This document shows positions 50,069 through 60,020 of a stretch of DNA of 64,000 bases, in pieces (positions within the stretch are counted from its first letter, which is position 1; each line of letters opens with the position of its first letter). The notes beneath the pieces were generated by a model that saw nothing but the letters and a program-made list of their open reading frames with translations, was not told where the DNA came from and searched no databases. The position numbers were made by a program, and so were the translations under genes. Source of the stretch: Prochlorococcus sp. AG-424-P18 (lineage in GTDB: Bacteria > Cyanobacteriota > Cyanobacteriia > PCC-6307 > Cyanobiaceae); assembly GCA_003213235.1 (NCBI GenBank), contig QCNJ01000006.1:27828-91827 (forward strand). Reading direction: 5' to 3'.

Positions 50069-50082
50069 GAAAAAATGTACTC

Positions 50083-50478
50083 TTATTTAAGTGTAACTTT
50101 ACCGCCAGCTTCTTCAATCTCTTTCTTTAAAGATTCAGCATCTGCTTTGGCAATTCCTTCTTTTACTGTTTTTGGTGCAGATTCAACAAGTGCTTTTGCA
50201 TCGCCAAGACCTAGACCAGTTGCATTTCTTACAACCTTAAGTACTTTGATTTTTGCAGCTGCATCAAAGCTTTCGAGAACTACATCAAATTCAGTTTTTT
50301 CTTCAGCAGCGCCACCATCTGCGTCACCACCAGCTGCTCCTGGAGCTGCCATTACTACACCTGCAGAAGCTGCAGCAGATACACCAAAAGCCTCTTCAAT
50401 TTGCTTTACAAGCTCAGATGCTTCTAAAAGTGATAAAGATTTTAATGATTCAAGAATTTCTTCAGTTTTTGCGGACAT
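50083..50478 (-). CDS. rplL: 50S ribosomal protein L7/L12
   Basis: Stalk protein that recruits translation factors. The N-terminal dimerisation helix region ([20 protein letters not shown]), an Ala/Gly-rich hinge ([18 protein letters not shown]), and the C-terminal domain ([24 protein letters not shown]) are all typical. Length 131 residues. It lies 28 bases after rplJ, as expected for an L10-L12 operon. Confidence 0.97.
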
Positions 50479-50506
50479 TTTCTTAAAAGTTAATTAGGGT
50501 TTTGAT

Positions 50507-51034
50507 TTAAGATTCTGATTTTTCAGAATGTTGTTTAAGTGATCTAGCAAGTCCAGAAGGTACTTCATTGATAGAGATCGCAATTTTTGTTGCTACGCCA
50601 TTTAGAGCGCCAGCAATTTTTGCCATCAATACTTCTTTAGATGGAAGACTTGCAATTTCTTTTATTTCAGAATCGCTAAGAAGTCTGCCTTCAAATAAAG
50701 CTCCTTTGGTCTCGGATTTTTTGGTGTCTTTTTGAAAAGATTGGATTGCTTTTACAGCACCACCAACATCTTCTTTAATTAACACAAAAGCATTTGTTCC
50801 GGTCAGTAAAGATTCAAGATCGTTCCAATTACTATCTCCATCAATAGCTTTGCGCATTAATGAATTTTTAGTAACTTTGCAGATGCCGTTAGTTGTTTGC
50901 AATCTAGATCGCAAATCTGACATCTCTTTGATAGTTAAACCTTTATAGTCAAGAACTACAGCCATTTCCGAGTCGTCTAAAAGAGATTTAATCTCAGTAA
51001 CGATTTTTTGCTTATTCTCTAGTGTTCGGCCCAT
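50507..51034 (-). CDS. rplJ: 50S ribosomal protein L10
   Basis: Base of the L7/L12 stalk, binding 23S rRNA. It begins [20 protein letters not shown] and has the conserved region [20 protein letters not shown] near residue 31, NSLMRKAID and [14 protein letters not shown]. Length 175 residues. The gene follows rplA with a 190-base gap that holds a structured leader. Confidence 0.97.
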   Translation of the reverse strand: MGRTLENKQKIVTEIKSLLDDSEMAVVLDYKGLTIKEMSDLRSRLQTTNGICKVTKNSLMRKAIDGDSNWNDLESLLTGTNAFVLIKEDVGGAVKAIQSFQKDTKKSETKGALFEGRLLSDSEIKEIASLPSKEVLMAKIAGALNGVATKIAISINEVPSGLARSLKQHSEKSES

Positions 51035-51040
51035 TGATGT

Positions 51041-51118
51041 TTTTTGGATCGTAATTTAGGGAGAGCAGGAAATGCGGCAAAGTTCTTTTAAAGAGGCCGC
51101 TTTTATTAGATCCAAAAA
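51041..51118 (-). promoter_or_regulatory. L10 autoregulatory leader (structured 5' UTR of rplJL)
   Basis: The 190-base gap upstream of rplJ contains nested inverted repeats. TTTTTGGATC (51041-51050) pairs perfectly with GATCCAAAAA (51109-51118), and inside it GCGGC (51074-51078) pairs with GCCGC (51096-51100). The structure begins 6 bases from the rplJ start codon. Such a layout agrees with the known L10(L12) leader in bacteria, where the L10-L12 complex binds its own mRNA and blocks translation. The fold is read by eye. Confidence 0.6.
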
Positions 51119-51224
51119 GAAATAATTTAAGACGAGTCCTCGGTAGGAATTAAAAATTTAGAATAACTAAATCAACCTACTTTCTTTGGCCGTATTATTG
51201 CAATTTAAATTATACTACAAAGCG

Positions 51225-51932
51225 TTAACCTTCAGGTTGGTAATCTTGTATAGCATTTATGTCTAATTGAACTGAAGGTCCCATTGTTGAAGTTACATAA
51301 AAAGTTTTCCAATACTTTCCTTTAGCTCCACTTGGTTTATTTTTATCAATTGATTCTTGTAAGGTTTTTAAGTTGTCAAATAGAGCCTCTTTTGTGAAGC
51401 TTGCTTTTCCAAAGCGGACATGAACGATTCCAGCCTTATCTGCTCTAAATTCGAGCTTACCAGCTTTGAATTCTTTTATTGCATTAGCAATGTCATTAGT
51501 TACTGTCCCAGCTTTAGGATTAGGCATTAAACCTCTAGGTCCTAAAACCCTTCCTAATTTTGCGACCTTTGGCATCATATCTGGAGTTGCAATCAGTAGA
51601 TCAAACTCCATATTTCCTTTGTTGATGCTTTCTACAAGATCTTCTTCTCCAAATAAATCTGCACCAGCAGCCTTAGCTTTCGATACATTCTCACCGCTTG
51701 TAATTACTGCAATTTTGATGCTTTGACCAGTACCATGTGGTAATGCAACAGTGGTCCTTAATTGTTGATCAGTATATTTTGGATCAATACCTAGACGTAT
51801 ATGTGCTTCAATAGTTTCATCAAATTTTGCATTAGCATTTTCCTTGATTATACTAAGAGCTTCAAGTGGTGCGTAAATGCGATCTTCTATCTTTGTTGAT
51901 AGAGCCGCCATTCTTTTTGATAGTTTTTTCAT
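51225..51932 (-). CDS. rplA: 50S ribosomal protein L1
   Basis: L1-stalk protein. It starts [21 protein letters not shown], with [23 protein letters not shown] near residue 37 (core [17 protein letters not shown]), [20 protein letters not shown] and NPKAGTVT, all characteristic. Length 235 residues. It follows rplK by 66 bases in the usual order. Confidence 0.97.
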   Translation of the reverse strand: MKKLSKRMAALSTKIEDRIYAPLEALSIIKENANAKFDETIEAHIRLGIDPKYTDQQLRTTVALPHGTGQSIKIAVITSGENVSKAKAAGADLFGEEDLVESINKGNMEFDLLIATPDMMPKVAKLGRVLGPRGLMPNPKAGTVTNDIANAIKEFKAGKLEFRADKAGIVHVRFGKASFTKEALFDNLKTLQESIDKNKPSGAKGKYWKTFYVTSTMGPSVQLDINAIQDYQPEG

Positions 51933-51998
51933 AATAATATTGGGTGCAAACGGTTATTAACTAACCTCCCCTAAATAGTGAGTAATTGTGTATTGAAC

Positions 51999-52424
51999 TC
52001 AATCAGTGATAGAGACGCCCATATTACGAGCAGTACCCTCAATTACTTTCATTGCTGATTCAACACTAGAACAGTTTAGATCAGGAAGCTTAGTTTTGGC
52101 TATTTCTTCTAATTGAGCTTTACTTATATTCCCAACAGAGCCTTTTGCGGATTCACCTGAGCCTTTCTCTATACCAGCTGCTTTTGTTATTAAGACGGAA
52201 GCAGGAGGTGTTTTTGTGATAAAAGTAAAGCTTCTATCTTCAAAAACAGAAATCTCGACTGGAATTACAAAACCTGCTTTATCTTGTGTCCTTGCGTTGT
52301 ATTCTTTGCAAAATGCCATGATATTGACACCATGTTGACCTAAAGCTGGCCCTACAGGAGGAGCAGGATTTGCTTTGCCTGCTTGTAGAGCAAGCTTGAT
52401 AACTGCAACAATTTTTTTTGCCAT
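51999..52424 (-). CDS. rplK: 50S ribosomal protein L11
   Basis: Binds the GTPase-centre rRNA. It begins [20 protein letters not shown], followed by [22 protein letters not shown] near residue 22 (core [16 protein letters not shown]), with [19 protein letters not shown] and the C-terminal [12 protein letters not shown]. Length 141 residues. Gap of 67 bases to nusG. Confidence 0.97.
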   Translation of the reverse strand: MAKKIVAVIKLALQAGKANPAPPVGPALGQHGVNIMAFCKEYNARTQDKAGFVIPVEISVFEDRSFTFITKTPPASVLITKAAGIEKGSGESAKGSVGNISKAQLEEIAKTKLPDLNCSSVESAMKVIEGTARNMGVSITD

Positions 52425-52491
52425 TAGATTAGAGAATTTAAGCTGGAGTAGAAAATCATAATTTTACTCGATAAACAAGAACAATTAGAAA

Positions 52492-53103
52492 TTAATTTTG
52501 TTTATTGATTTGGGAGAATTCTAATTCTACAGGAGTCTCGCGCCCAAATATTGAAAGTAATGCTTTTAATTTATTTCTTTCTCCAGAAACTTCTATAACT
52601 TCTCCCTGGAAATCCTTGAATGGACCGCTAGTTACAATGATTCTATCTTTTTCTTCAATATCTAATTTGATTACAGCTTTTTTCTCTGATGCGCGCTTAA
52701 AGATTCTATTAACTTCTTGTCTTGACAATGGTCGAGGTTTGATATGCCCTCGAGATCTTCCACTGCCTCTGCCGTCTTCAGCACCAACAAAGTTAATTAC
52801 ATTTGGAGTACTTTTAACAGCCATCATTGTATCTTCATCCAAAATCATTCTTACAAGGACATAACCTGGGAAAACTTTTTCTTCAGTAGTTTGTCTGCTT
52901 CCATCTTTTTTTAATTTAATTCCTGGAGTTTGAGGGATTTCAATTTCAATGATTCTATTATTAACACCTAAAGTTACTGATCTCTGCTCAAGAGTCGCTT
53001 TTACTTTTTTTTCACAGCTTGATGCAACTTGAACTGCATACCATCTTGCGATGCTTGTATTTGCTTTTGAAGAAGCAAGGTTTGAAGTTAATTCATTACT
53101 CAT
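52492..53103 (-). CDS. nusG: Transcription termination/antitermination factor NusG
   Basis: RNA polymerase elongation factor coupling transcription to translation or Rho. The N-terminal NGN domain has RWYAVQVASSCEKKVKATLE near residue 20, VFPGYVLVRMILDEDTMMAV near residue 77 and NVINFVGAEDGRG; the C-terminal KOW domain has IIVTSGPFKDFQGEVIEVSG. Length 203 residues. It lies between secE and rplK, as in most bacteria. Confidence 0.96.
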   Translation of the reverse strand: MSNELTSNLASSKANTSIARWYAVQVASSCEKKVKATLEQRSVTLGVNNRIIEIEIPQTPGIKLKKDGSRQTTEEKVFPGYVLVRMILDEDTMMAVKSTPNVINFVGAEDGRGSGRSRGHIKPRPLSRQEVNRIFKRASEKKAVIKLDIEEKDRIIVTSGPFKDFQGEVIEVSGERNKLKALLSIFGRETPVELEFSQINKQN

Positions 53104-53154
53104 TTTTCTGGAAGCTTAATTAAGATCTTTATTAATGGATATTCGGGAGATAAT

Positions 53155-53397
53155 TCAACCAAAAATTTGCGAGGCTGCCCATCCATAGAATCTGCTAACA
53201 GAAGCAATGGCTGCAGCAGAAAAAGATACCATAATTATAACTGCTACTGATTCGCTAAAAAGTTGTTGTTTGTTAGGCCACACGACAAGTTTAAGTTCAT
53301 CGTAGGTAGATCTAAAAAAATTATTCTTTTTTTTAGGCTCTTCAAATTCAGGAGAATCCTTTTTAAGAGGTTCTTTATTAGTAGTAGGATTTGTCAC
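53155..53397 (-). CDS. secE: Preprotein translocase subunit SecE
   Basis: Small single-helix subunit of the SecYEG channel. The 80-residue protein has a charged, disordered front, then the SecE signature FFRSTYDELKLVVWPNKQQL near residue 28 and one transmembrane helix (VAVIIMVSFSAAAIASVSRF). The start is GTG at 53397. Adjacent nusG follows after 51 bases. Confidence 0.94.
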   Translation of the reverse strand: MTNPTTNKEPLKKDSPEFEEPKKKNNFFRSTYDELKLVVWPNKQQLFSESVAVIIMVSFSAAAIASVSRFYGWAASQIFG

Positions 53398-53458
53398 AAA
53401 ATTTTTTTGAAATTAAGCTTTATGCTTTAGTATTTATTTTAGCTTATTGATTTACTCC

Positions 53459-56224
53459 TCAGCTAGGTTTGAAAACGATCTCATCTTTTTTAGCAGGGTT
53501 TAGTTTAATTGTTATATTTTTTTTATTTTTGAAGTTATCCTCTAAAAGTTTTGCAGCCAAGGGATTTTCTATTTGTCTTCTAAGTTCCCTGCTAAGTGGC
53601 CTAGCACCATATTCAGGTTCGTAAGAATCGTTTGCAATTTTGTTGATAACTTTTTTGTCTATAGTGATATTTATTTTCTGCTCAAGTAGCAGGTTCTTTA
53701 AATCTTCTGTTTGTAGAATGATTATTTTTTGAAGTTCATCAATAGATAATGGATCAAACTTTACCACTTCATCAATTCTATTTAAAAATTCAGGTCTAAA
53801 AATTGAAGACAATGCCTTACTAATTGAATCATCTAGAGTTTGTTGATCTTTTTCTAACTTTCCCTCACTTTTAGAAATCTTTTGTGAATACTCCAGTATA
53901 GATTTACCAGCTAGATTACTTGTCATAATGATTACTGTATTTTTGAAATCTACGGTCCTTCCTTGAGAGTCCGTTAATCTTCCTTCATCTAAGACTTGCA
54001 AAAGGATATTAAATACTTCTGCATGTGCTTTTTCTATCTCATCAAGAAGTATTACTGAATAGGGTTTACGTCTTACAGCTTCAGTTAATTGACCCCCCTC
54101 TTCATAACCAACATAACCTGGGGGAGCTCCTAAAAGTCTTGCTACGGCATTTTTCTCCATATATTCACTCATGTCTAATCTTAAAAGTGCGTCTTCTTCA
54201 TCAAATAAAACTGTCGCAAGAGATTTTGCTAATTCTGTTTTACCAACACCAGTAGGACCCATAAATAAAAAAGTTCCAATAGGTCTTTTAGGACTTTTCA
54301 TACCAACTCGAGCTCTTCTAATTGCAGCAGAAACAGCTTCTATGGCTTTTTCTTGTCCAATAACTTTTTCACTTAGTTCTGTTTCTAGATTGACTAATTT
54401 CTTACGTTCATTTGAAATTACTTTAGAAATTGGAATACCTGTGATTTTTGATATAACATCTGCAATATCATCAGGTTCAACTTGATATTTAAAAGGGAAA
54501 TTTCTATTTTTCTTTTTTTTATTAAAGTTCTCTTCAAGTTTTTGTATGTCATTCTCTATTTCACTTAACTCTTCTTCAAACTTTTCTAAATAATCTAGAT
54601 CATTTTCAATTTCGCGATTTGATTTATCTTTAATTTTTTTGGTTAGCTTATCTTCTTCTTTCATTAAAATAGATAATTCTTCCATTTCTTCACGTAAATT
54701 GTTCCAATTTTCCAAAAGAACGTTCAATTTTGCCTCTGCTTGTAGTCTATTATTCAATAGTTTTTCTTGAGCTTCGATATTTTCTCCTTGCAAATTATTC
54801 AATTTTTCATCAATAGTATTAAGTTTGTTTTCTTGTTGGAGAATGATTTGAGGCATATTATTAGACTCGATTTTCAACTGTGCAGCTGCTTCATCAATTA
54901 AATCTATTGCACTATCTGGGAGACATTTATCGCTGATGTATCTGTCGGCCAATTTTGCAGAATAGTTTACAGCCTCTTCAGAAATTTTTATGCCATGATG
55001 TGATTCATATTTCTTTTTGATCCCTTGTAATATTTTTGCGCTTAATTCTACTGAAGGTTCATTAACAGCTATCTTTTGAAAGCAATTATTTAATGCCTGA
55101 TCTTTTTCAATAGTTTCACGAAATTTCTCAGGTGTTGTTGTACCGATACATCTAAGTTCTCCTTCACCTAGTAAAGGTTTTAAGATATTACTTATGTCGG
55201 TAGAAGATCTGTCAGAACTTAATATTGAGTGAATTTCATCAATAAATAGAATCATTCCTTGGTTTGGATTATTTAGTTCTTGCATTATTAAGCTTAGTCT
55301 TTCCTCTAGTTGACCTCTAAATTTGGTCCCAGAAACTAATGCACCTAAGTCAAGCGAAATAATTTTTAAGTCCTTTAAAGTATCAGGAACGTTTTTCTCT
55401 ACAATTAATTGAGCAAGTAATTTTGCAATTGATGTTTTCCCAACTCCAGGATTGCCAATAAGTATAGGGTTATTTTTGTTTCTTCTGCAGAGTACCCTCA
55501 TTAAATTATTGATCTCATTTTCTCTTCCTAAAACCGGATCCAGTAATCCTTTTTTAGCTGATTCTGTTAAATCTTTTCCATAAATTGAAAGAGCATTTTC
55601 ATCTTTTCCAACTTGTTTTTTGGTTTCAATTTGAAGTTCACTTTTCGATAATGGAACAATAGCTTTTTTAAATTTTTCTTCTTTTACAAAAGTCTCGTTA
55701 GTCTCGTTGTTTGATTCAAAATTAGATTGATTATTTATTTCAATTACATTCCCATAATTAAAAGAATCTTTTGATTGATTAATATTTGGGAAAAACTTTA
55801 ATTCTTCCTCTAATTTTTCCATCGAAAGGTTTCCTTCTTCAAAAACATAATTTCCAATTCTTAAATCTCTTCCAAGAGCAATTAGTAAATGAGGGATTTC
55901 TATTAATCTTGATCCCCATTGAGTTTTAATCTGATTCGCGTTATCTAATAAAATTTCTAAATCTTCTCCGATAGTAAAAATATCTGACTCATTTGTTGGT
56001 GTCTCTTCTAAAAAATCTTCTGTTATGTCTAAAACTGTATCTTGATCGATTGATAATTTTTCAACGAAGGCAAAGAATTCACTTGATGAGAATAATGTAT
56101 GAATTATGTGTTCAATATTAAATTCGCTATGATCCCATTTTTTTGCAGTTTCTTCCCCTAATAAAAGAAGATTCCAACTAATATCGCTAAATAGTTCAGG
56201 ACTGGATGTAAGTGTTTCTCTCAT
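53459..56224 (-). CDS. clpB2: ClpB-type AAA+ disaggregase, second paralogue (ClpB2-like)
   Basis: Hsp100 unfoldase of 921 residues. Order: an N-terminal domain to about residue 140 that diverges from standard Clp-N repeats, an Asn/Glu-rich linker, AAA domain 1 (Walker A GNPGVGKT 257-264; Walker B MILFIDEIHS), a coiled-coil middle domain (about 455-575), and AAA domain 2 (Walker A GPTGVGKT 656-663; pore GYVGYEEGG; sensor 2 GARPLSRELRR). Oddities: in domain 1 the conserved ERR arginines after the IEKDxAL motif read NNC (ALNNCFQ, residues 377-383), and pore loop 1 has Phe in KFRGQLEERL. Probably the cyanobacterial ClpB2 type. Confidence 0.91.
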   Translation of the reverse strand: MRETLTSSPELFSDISWNLLLLGEETAKKWDHSEFNIEHIIHTLFSSSEFFAFVEKLSIDQDTVLDITEDFLEETPTNESDIFTIGEDLEILLDNANQIKTQWGSRLIEIPHLLIALGRDLRIGNYVFEEGNLSMEKLEEELKFFPNINQSKDSFNYGNVIEINNQSNFESNNETNETFVKEEKFKKAIVPLSKSELQIETKKQVGKDENALSIYGKDLTESAKKGLLDPVLGRENEINNLMRVLCRRNKNNPILIGNPGVGKTSIAKLLAQLIVEKNVPDTLKDLKIISLDLGALVSGTKFRGQLEERLSLIMQELNNPNQGMILFIDEIHSILSSDRSSTDISNILKPLLGEGELRCIGTTTPEKFRETIEKDQALNNCFQKIAVNEPSVELSAKILQGIKKKYESHHGIKISEEAVNYSAKLADRYISDKCLPDSAIDLIDEAAAQLKIESNNMPQIILQQENKLNTIDEKLNNLQGENIEAQEKLLNNRLQAEAKLNVLLENWNNLREEMEELSILMKEEDKLTKKIKDKSNREIENDLDYLEKFEEELSEIENDIQKLEENFNKKKKNRNFPFKYQVEPDDIADVISKITGIPISKVISNERKKLVNLETELSEKVIGQEKAIEAVSAAIRRARVGMKSPKRPIGTFLFMGPTGVGKTELAKSLATVLFDEEDALLRLDMSEYMEKNAVARLLGAPPGYVGYEEGGQLTEAVRRKPYSVILLDEIEKAHAEVFNILLQVLDEGRLTDSQGRTVDFKNTVIIMTSNLAGKSILEYSQKISKSEGKLEKDQQTLDDSISKALSSIFRPEFLNRIDEVVKFDPLSIDELQKIIILQTEDLKNLLLEQKINITIDKKVINKIANDSYEPEYGARPLSRELRRQIENPLAAKLLEDNFKNKKNITIKLNPAKKDEIVFKPS

Positions 56225-56290
56225 AAACTATAAAAACTATAGTTGATTATTAATTAACATTCTAAATAGGATCTGCATTAATAATCATCC

Positions 56291-56328
56291 AATAATTTTC
56301 AAATTGTAAGATGAATTTGAAAATTATT
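56291..56328. repeat. 15-bp perfect inverted repeat between clpB2 and eno
   Basis: AATAATTTTCAAATT (56291-56305) and AATTTGAAAATTATT (56314-56328) are exact reverse complements around an 8-base loop. It lies in the 263-base gap between two divergent genes, 67 bases from the clpB2 start and 160 from eno. It does not match CIRCE (TTAGCACTC-N9-GAGTGCTAA). It could be an operator or a 5' UTR hairpin of either gene. The rest of the gap shows no gene. Confidence 0.55.
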
Positions 56329-56484
56329 TAGATGAGAGGATTAGCGGGACCTTTAGAATGAAAAAAACCATTAAATAATATCTAAGCTCTTAATAAAATT
56401 TAAAATTATAGTTGGTTAACAAATATATTTCATATATTAGCCAAATAGTTCAGCTATTAATAGGATTTAAATAGTAATAATTAA

Positions 56485-57780
<1,296 letters not shown>

Positions 57781-57785
57781 TTTTT

Positions 57786-59453
57786 TTAGCGCTTAAGTTT
57801 TTCTAAACGTGAGCCTTTTCTCATACTTAATTGGCACTTTATCCAATCAATACTTATTGGTAGTGCAAAAAAAAGTGGCAACAATGCAAAATTATTTTGT
57901 TTATTGGTTACTAGTAAAGCAGATGCAATTGATAAGCTTCCTATGAGAATTGAATGGCCTAAAGTTTTTTGAGCCGTAAACATTTTTTTGAATTGCCTAT
58001 CAGACTCTCCCATTCTTATTTGCAATTGTAAATCGCCTTGTTCTAATCTTTCTAAACTTTCATCTATTCTTTTGGGAATTCCAACAGCTTTCGATCCAAG
58101 TTCACCTACTTGCCTTCCAAATTGGTTAATTAAATCGTTGGGACTTTGATTATTTGAAGTCATAAGTTCTATTAAATAAGGCTTGGTAACTGATACAAGG
58201 TTAAACCCTGGATCAAGCATTCTACCAACTCCTTCAAAAGTTGATAAGGCTCTCATGACAAAGATTAAATCTACTGGCAGTTGAAATGGCGTTTCATAAA
58301 CCAGTTCGTATAAATCTCCAGATAATTTTTCAATAATATTAGGACTAAATGGCGGAGTTAAGGCCTCTTTAAGCATCAATCTGACTAATCTTCTGACTGG
58401 TCCTACATCAATATCTTTTGAAATTAGCCCAGCTTGTTGTAATTGACTAACAAGTGATGAGGCGTCTCTAAGAGCAGCAGCCTTAACCATCCCCCCTAAT
58501 CTTGTTTGAAGATTATTTGAGATGTTCCCCATCATTCCAAAATCATAAAAAATCAATTTACCTTCACTTGAAACTGCTAGATTCCCTGGATGAGGGTCTG
58601 CATGAAAAAACCCGAAATTTACTAATTGTTTTAAGTAGCTGATTGCACCAATCTGTGCAATTTTAGATAAATCAATTTCTTGTGATTTTAATTTTTCTAA
58701 ATCGCTTATTTTTGTCCCTTCTACATAACTTAAACAAAGTACTTTTTCACTGCTCATATCCCAAATTACTTCAGGAACTTCAACATTTTCATCATCAAGA
58801 AATTGCTGTCTAAATCTTGCTGCATATTGCGCTTCGCAATTAAAATCAAGTTCTTTCATCAGAACTTTCCTACACTCTTTAGCAATCTCAACCCAGTTTC
58901 TACCTCGACTCCAATTCTTATTTTTCTGCAATAATCCTGCTATTTGCTGCATTATGCCCAAATCGATAATAAACAATTCTTTTAAATTGGGTCTTTGAAC
59001 TTTAAAAACTACTTTTTTACCATCTTTTAAAGTCGCCCTATGAACCTGAGCTAGTGATGCTGATCCAACTGGATCACATATAATTTGATCTATTTCATTA
59101 AACTTTGACCCTAGTTCATTTCTTATAGTCTCTTCAACTTGCGTAAATGAAAAATTAGGAACTTGATCCTGCAATTTAGACAATTCCTGTATCCAGGTGT
59201 TAGGAATTAAATCAGGTCTCGCTGATAATAATTGTCCAATTTTAATAAATGCTGAACCAAGCTTTATTAATTGATTAGTAAAACACCTAGCTCTTTTAAT
59301 TTGGACCCTACTTTTTACATTCTTCTTAGCTTGGAAAATTGTAAATCTAATATTATCTATCCACAAATTTATTAAAAGTGAAATCAGAGTTATCCAAATA
59401 AGAAAGGCCCTCTTCAACTTTTTTAAACGATAATGAAAAATGTGAAAACTCAT
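57786..59453 (-). CDS. ABC1/UbiB-family atypical kinase
   Basis: Membrane-associated protein-kinase-like family linked to isoprenoid quinone or tocopherol metabolism. It has LGSAFIKIGQLLSARPDLIP near residue 66 (the family KxGQ region), SASLAQVHRATLKDGKKVVFKVQRP near residue 133 (core ASLAQVHRATLKDGK), HADPHPGNLAV near residue 285 and IFYDFGMMGN near residue 303, with two hydrophobic segments near the C-terminus. Length 555 residues. It overlaps the upstream 105-residue gene by 4 bases (ATGA). Cyanobacteria have several UbiB homologues; which one this is cannot be read. Confidence 0.9.
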   Translation of the reverse strand: MSFHIFHYRLKKLKRAFLIWITLISLLINLWIDNIRFTIFQAKKNVKSRVQIKRARCFTNQLIKLGSAFIKIGQLLSARPDLIPNTWIQELSKLQDQVPNFSFTQVEETIRNELGSKFNEIDQIICDPVGSASLAQVHRATLKDGKKVVFKVQRPNLKELFIIDLGIMQQIAGLLQKNKNWSRGRNWVEIAKECRKVLMKELDFNCEAQYAARFRQQFLDDENVEVPEVIWDMSSEKVLCLSYVEGTKISDLEKLKSQEIDLSKIAQIGAISYLKQLVNFGFFHADPHPGNLAVSSEGKLIFYDFGMMGNISNNLQTRLGGMVKAAALRDASSLVSQLQQAGLISKDIDVGPVRRLVRLMLKEALTPPFSPNIIEKLSGDLYELVYETPFQLPVDLIFVMRALSTFEGVGRMLDPGFNLVSVTKPYLIELMTSNNQSPNDLINQFGRQVGELGSKAVGIPKRIDESLERLEQGDLQLQIRMGESDRQFKKMFTAQKTLGHSILIGSLSIASALLVTNKQNNFALLPLFFALPISIDWIKCQLSMRKGSRLEKLKR

Positions 59454-59767
59454 TTCATTTGATTATTTGTGGTTTTATTAAAGAGATCAATTTGTTTATT
59501 AATATCTTCAATTTCATTTAAAGCTTTTTTTATTTTGGAATCTTGATAAGTATTTCCAGACTCATTTTCTTGAATATTTTCGGCTTTTTCCATTCTTGAG
59601 GCTTCTTCAATTATAGATTCTTTCAAACTATCAAATTCTTTTTTGAAAATTTCTGGAGCATCTTGAGCAATATTTGTTGCTTCTTCAATTTTGTCAACCA
59701 ATATTTCGTTTAATTTTTCGGTTACTTTCTTAATGGCAGCTTTTAAAAGGTAATCAGAGTTGGTCAT
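59450..59767 (-). CDS. Small charged helical protein, translationally coupled to the UbiB-type kinase
   Basis: 105 residues, rich in Lys, Glu and Asn, with no membrane segment and a heptad-like helical pattern across most of its length (for example EKLNEILVDKIEEATNIAQD). No known family is apparent. Its TGA overlaps the UbiB-type ATG in an ATGA junction, so the two proteins are probably made in linked amounts, which suggests a shared function. I cannot assign a role. Confidence 0.75.
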   Translation of the reverse strand: MTNSDYLLKAAIKKVTEKLNEILVDKIEEATNIAQDAPEIFKKEFDSLKESIIEEASRMEKAENIQENESGNTYQDSKIKKALNEIEDINKQIDLFNKTTNNQMK

Positions 59768-59877
59768 GAAAAATATTATGTTTCTACAGCAATTAATTCT
59801 GCATATTAACTAATAATAGATCAATTCAGAACATTTCACGTACCTGATCATTTTGATAATTAATTTTTTATGTTTTT

Positions 59878-59953
59878 CCTATGTAAGTTTGTTTCTATAT
59901 TATGCTTTTTTCTCTTTTTTCTTTTAACTTATACCTATGTAAAGGTTTAGGTA
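59878..59953 (+). repeat. Direct and inverted repeats upstream of the thioredoxin-reductase-like gene
   Basis: CCTATGTAA occurs at 59878-59886 and again at 59934-59942, and TACCTA (59932-59937) faces TAGGTA (59948-59953) across 10 bases. They lie in the 253-base gap upstream of the gene at 60021. They could be regulator-binding or leader elements, but the region is AT-rich and short repeats arise easily. I see no convincing small ORF here. Confidence 0.3.
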
Positions 59954-60004
59954 TTTACATTAAAATATCTTCTAACCAAGAACTCATCTAAATTAACTAC
60001 TAAA

Positions 60005-60010
60005 AAGGAG
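60005..60010 (+). promoter_or_regulatory. Ribosome binding site supporting the TTG start at 60021
   Basis: AAGGAG, a full Shine-Dalgarno core, lies 10 bases before TTG at 60021. This decides the start, because no in-frame ATG occurs early in the protein and the resulting N-terminus fits the FAD-binding fold directly. Confidence 0.65.
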
Positions 60011-60020
60011 TTTTTAAAAA

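Noticed and set aside
50075..50497. 140-residue plus-strand ORF rich in Ala, Ser and Pro
   Set aside because: It is the antisense of rplL, and its composition reflects the reverse complement of the Ala/Gly-rich hinge. The L7/L12 gene is certain.
54171..54485. 104-residue plus-strand ORF inside clpB2
   Set aside because: It lies antisense to the conserved AAA domain 2 of the ClpB-type gene and has no family resemblance.
59912..60000. Possible 29-codon ORF upstream of the flavoprotein gene
   Set aside because: It is short, T-rich, has no ribosome binding site and overlaps the repeats. No support as a gene.
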